From assembly GCA_000701625.1 (NCBI GenBank), contig JNJK01000014.1, forward strand, positions 38,816-102,815: a DNA stretch of 64,000 nt, in the 5' to 3' direction. A program made the translations under genes and the position numbers. Of the stretch, positions 61,074 through 64,000 are shown piece by piece. The notes beneath the pieces were generated by a model. It saw nothing but the letters and a program-made list of their open reading frames with translations. It ran no database searches and was not told the DNA's origin. The stretch's first letter is position 1; each line of letters opens with the position of its first letter. This DNA is from Lachnospiraceae bacterium MC2017 (GTDB lineage Bacteria > Bacillota > Clostridia > Lachnospirales > Lachnospiraceae).

Positions 61074-64000
61074 ATGAAAGTATCGAGAAGTGCTGTTGCT
61101 GTACTGGCAACAATGATGGCTCTTCAGCCAGTAAGTACAGCGATGGCACAGTCCGTTTCTTCTGACCAGATTGAATTATCTGAAAAAGCCATCGAAATGT
61201 CAGAGGATAGAGAAGAAACGCAACTCATAGAATCCGATGAAACATCGGAAAAAGAAGTCGAAGACAATGAGAATGATAATGACGGAGAAGAATCATCTTC
61301 TGGTGAAGAGGACGATTCCTCAACATCCACCAATGAGATTGAAAATCCAGATGCTCGCTCTGAGGATGATAAAAGTCCATCCATATCCAACAACAAAACT
61401 AAAGATCCGGACATTCATATAACCGAAGGTGATCTTTCGGTTAACTCAGTCTCGGTTGACTCATCACAGAACGCAAACGGATGGGTACGATCCGGAATGG
61501 TAGACTATTCAGACTTTACATCAGACCTCGCTCTCTCAAATAAACCCGTTATCCTGAAAGCCGGTGAACTAAAGAAGCTCGACTTCAGCAGTTCGGTTGA
61601 TCGAAGAGACATCTCATGGTCATCATCAAATACCGCAGTAGTACAGGTTGACGTCAACGGATACGTATACGGAGTACGTACAGGCAAGGCACGTATAACA
61701 GCATGGTGTGATGGAAAAAAACAGGCAGTATGGGTAAGAGTTACAAAAAGTCCCCACACAGGCGAAAGCTTCGCAACTGAAGTATATGTGAATAAAGGAA
61801 AATCTAAAGCCGCATCCAGACTCTCAGGTGTTGAACTGAAGGACACAACCTTCAGCAATGCGTCCAATGATATTCTCCAAAAGAACGGATACAACAAATT
61901 TAGAGGAATGAAAGTCGGACACAGTACCGTAAACATCACCTCAGATGCCGGTAATGCATCGGTTGAATACTATGTAGAAGATCCTTCTGCGGAAGAAAAA
62001 GACGTAACAATCTCGGTTGGCGAGTCCCATACGCTTGTTCTTAAAGGCGTGTACCGTAGTGCCAAATGGCGTTCTTCAAAAAGGAAGAGGGTTGTCGTTG
62101 ATGGCAATGGTGTCATAGTCGGACTCAAGCCCGGAAAGGCAAGAGTGACAGCAACGGTCGGTGGCAGACGAATCCGTTATAACATCACCGTAAAGGAAGG
62201 CTCACGCGAGTATAATCCCGACGAACATAAGGAAGTCGTTGAGATCATCCGACAGTCAAAGTTCATAGAACTTCACATGCACGATGACGGGCACTACAAC
62301 ATAGTTCAGACAAAAGACTATACAGGACTCCACGACCTCGAAAGTGGTACATCTCTTGGAAATTTCGACACGCAATATAGCCAGGACGAGAACGGAAACT
62401 ACCATATAAGGATTACAGATCTCACCGAACTCGGAAAAGGACAGAATCCTCTTACAATCCCTCTTACGATGGGCGATGCAGACGTAGTACAGGTCGATGA
62501 TCATGCTCTCAATGCAAAGGACGTCGTGTTTGAGAACGGTTATAAGGGAATGGTTGATATCCTTCCCAATACGTTAGGTGATCATATCTATGAGAACGGT
62601 GACTACCGTTACCGGTACATGAAGGAAGGTGACCACCTCATTGTTGAGATAGTGGGACTTACTGAAGAAGGAAAACAAAAAGATTCCTGCGAATATCCAG
62701 AGAATATCCACGGCATTGAAGTGAGGACCCTGCTTGACGAAGCACTTGATGTTAAAGATGCGGCATTCGTTGAAGCTTACAAGAACACCCCCGAAAGACT
62801 TCCTGATACACTTGACAGTCATGTGTACGAAACTGAAGATTTCCGTTACAGATACATAAAAAAGGACGGCCATCTTACAGTCGAGATAGTTGGACTTACA
62901 GATATAGGAAGACAAAAGAACCCTTGTCCGATCCCGAACGAGATACACGGCGTAACCATAAGCGGATCCGTATCTGACACATTTGCATCAGGAACAACCG
63001 TAACCATCGGTGATTTTATTTGCAGGACCTCAGATGATGGAAATGGTGTTGACATCGTAGGACTCTCAGACGCAGGTAAGAGAGCCGAGAAAATCATTGT
63101 TCCGGAAAGTGTCCTCGGAAATCCAGTGAAAAAGCTCGCCAAAGACTCTCTCAGCGGAAATACAGCCGTAACGATCATTCTTCCAGATGAATCTACTGCG
63201 GGTGATGAATCCGACAGACTCGTAAAGAATAACGACAATGAATACGCTGTAAAACACAGCTATACAGTCTACATGGAATATGAGCAGGAAGATGGAAGCT
63301 ACAGCCGTGACGTGTTCTGTACGTCAGAGACGCGATATGCACCCGTAGGTTCAACACTCGTAAGTACAGCAGAGGGCGCACGTTACGGCTTCGATACACC
63401 GAACTCTGAAAACGTGAACGTGTCAAGAGATGACAGTGCAGAGTGTGTTATACGCTATGCTCGACATACTTACGGAATAACTCTTGAAAAGGGAGTGGGC
63501 GTAAAGAGTGCAGAAAGCCTCTCTGAACAGAAGTACGGCAAGAATTTCACTGTCTCTGCTGAACCCGAGGAGGGCTACCACATCGTATCAGGTCCCGGAA
63601 CTTATACCGTGAGCGGCAATACGACTATAAAGGTTAAAGCAGACACGAACTCCTACAAGATCAGCGTGACTCCCGGACACGGAGTAAAGTCAGTAAAGGG
63701 TGACGGCGAATACAGATTCCTCGACAACTATGAGATAACAGCTGAGCCGGAAACCGGATATCACATCACAGCCGGTCCTGGTTCATACACCGTATCCGCA
63801 TCCGACAGAAATATAGACGTTACGGCAGCGCCTAACAACTACACGGTAAAATTTAACGCAAATAATGGAACCGGTAGCATGGAAGATCTTTCCATGACAT
63901 ACGATGAAGATAAAGCTCTCACAGACAATTGCTTCACAAGGACAGGATACACCTTCCTCGGATGGAGTTCGGATAAGTCTGCAACATCTGCTGATTACAC
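61074..64000 (+). CDS. Giant secreted Ig-like / InlB-repeat surface protein, 3' end outside the window
   Basis: Open for 975 codons to the right edge. AAGGAG before ATG 61074; signal peptide (KVSRSAVAVLATMMALQPV...AMA). A ~110-residue Glu/Ser/Asp stalk follows, then BIG_2-like Ig domains (about 165-225 with ISWSSSNTAVVQVDVNGYVYG; about 305-370 with VVVDGNGVIVGLKPGKARVT), two paired ~80-residue modules (LPNTLGDHIYENGDYRYRYM; LPDTLDSHVYETEDFRYRYI), and InlB-B-like repeats near the end (YTVKFNANNGTG...YTFLGWSSD). Same architecture as the protein at 18700 but a different sequence. Probably an adhesin or cell-wall-linked stalk protein. Confidence 0.85.
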   Translation, partial: MKVSRSAVAVLATMMALQPVSTAMAQSVSSDQIELSEKAIEMSEDREETQLIESDETSEKEVEDNENDNDGEESSSGEEDDSSTSTNEIENPDARSEDDKSPSISNNKTKDPDIHITEGDLSVNSVSVDSSQNANGWVRSGMVDYSDFTSDLALSNKPVILKAGELKKLDFSSSVDRRDISWSSSNTAVVQVDVNGYVYGVRTGKARITAWCDGKKQAVWVRVTKSPHTGESFATEVYVNKGKSKAASRLSGVELKDTTFSNASNDILQKNGYNKFRGMKVGHSTVNITSDAGNASVEYYVEDPSAEEKDVTISVGESHTLVLKGVYRSAKWRSSKRKRVVVDGNGVIVGLKPGKARVTATVGGRRIRYNITVKEGSREYNPDEHKEVVEIIRQSKFIELHMHDDGHYNIVQTKDYTGLHDLESGTSLGNFDTQYSQDENGNYHIRITDLTELGKGQNPLTIPLTMGDADVVQVDDHALNAKDVVFENGYKGMVDILPNTLGDHIYENGDYRYRYMKEGDHLIVEIVGLTEEGKQKDSCEYPENIHGIEVRTLLDEALDVKDAAFVEAYKNTPERLPDTLDSHVYETEDFRYRYIKKDGHLTVEIVGLTDIGRQKNPCPIPNEIHGVTISGSVSDTFASGTTVTIGDFICRTSDDGNGVDIVGLSDAGKRAEKIIVPESVLGNPVKKLAKDSLSGNTAVTIILPDESTAGDESDRLVKNNDNEYAVKHSYTVYMEYEQEDGSYSRDVFCTSETRYAPVGSTLVSTAEGARYGFDTPNSENVNVSRDDSAECVIRYARHTYGITLEKGVGVKSAESLSEQKYGKNFTVSAEPEEGYHIVSGPGTYTVSGNTTIKVKADTNSYKISVTPGHGVKSVKGDGEYRFLDNYEITAEPETGYHITAGPGSYTVSASDRNIDVTAAPNNYTVKFNANNGTGSMEDLSMTYDEDKALTDNCFTRTGYTFLGWSSDKSATSADY

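Overview
The window reads as part of a large plasmid or integrative conjugative element from an anaerobic Firmicute, most likely a rumen or gut Lachnospiraceae member (Butyrivibrio/Pseudobutyrivibrio-like). This is inferred from the AT-rich composition, strong AGGAGG-type ribosome sites, frequent GTG/TTG starts, PcfK/PcfJ genes, Rpn-type PD-(D/E)XK nucleases, 'holin-like' type I toxin peptides and very large secreted proteins with Ig-like and InlB-type repeats. No rRNA, tRNA or CRISPR array was seen.

Layout. 1-4050: end of a PcfK/PcfJ module, a compact PARP-like ADP-ribosyltransferase and small membrane proteins. 4050-8400: a duplicated module of PD-(D/E)XK nuclease plus a small membrane peptide; the second copy has lost its 5' third next to a TnpB-only IS200/IS605-family element and a duplicated ribbon-helix-helix antitoxin-like gene. 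8400-16000: accessory genes (XRE regulator plus SF2 helicase with five SANT/Myb-like repeats, an AAA ATPase, HD hydrolase plus serine recombinase, an Rpn nuclease). 16390-27360: a RecG-like helicase, a repeat-rich surface protein broken by a frameshift, a type I toxin-antitoxin locus and a secreted papain-like protease. 27540-31000: VapBC, a PP-loop (PAPS reductase-like) protein behind a long structured leader, and small hypotheticals.

31300-51080 is one long plus-strand block that looks like an envelope-spanning transfer or secretion machine: a two-domain peptidoglycan hydrolase (NlpC/P60 + SleB), an S1-domain protein, a CpaB/SAF protein, TadZ-like proteins, a CpaF/TadA ATPase, a fused TadB-TadC-like membrane protein, pilin-like proteins, lipoproteins, a membrane J-domain protein, a GNAT enzyme and a VirD4/TraG coupling protein. 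It is followed by a replication/repair pair (full-length DnaE, RecD2), two secreted proteins, and the start of a second giant surface protein that runs off the right edge.

Most notable: the union of a Tad-type motor with a VirD4 coupling protein and no VirB4 in view; five small hydrophobic toxin-like peptides with at least three convergent antisense RNA candidates; an SF2 helicase with five SANT-like repeats under a promoter with a clear operator; a long structured RNA in front of the PP-loop gene; and several genes whose only well-placed start codon is AUC or AUU.
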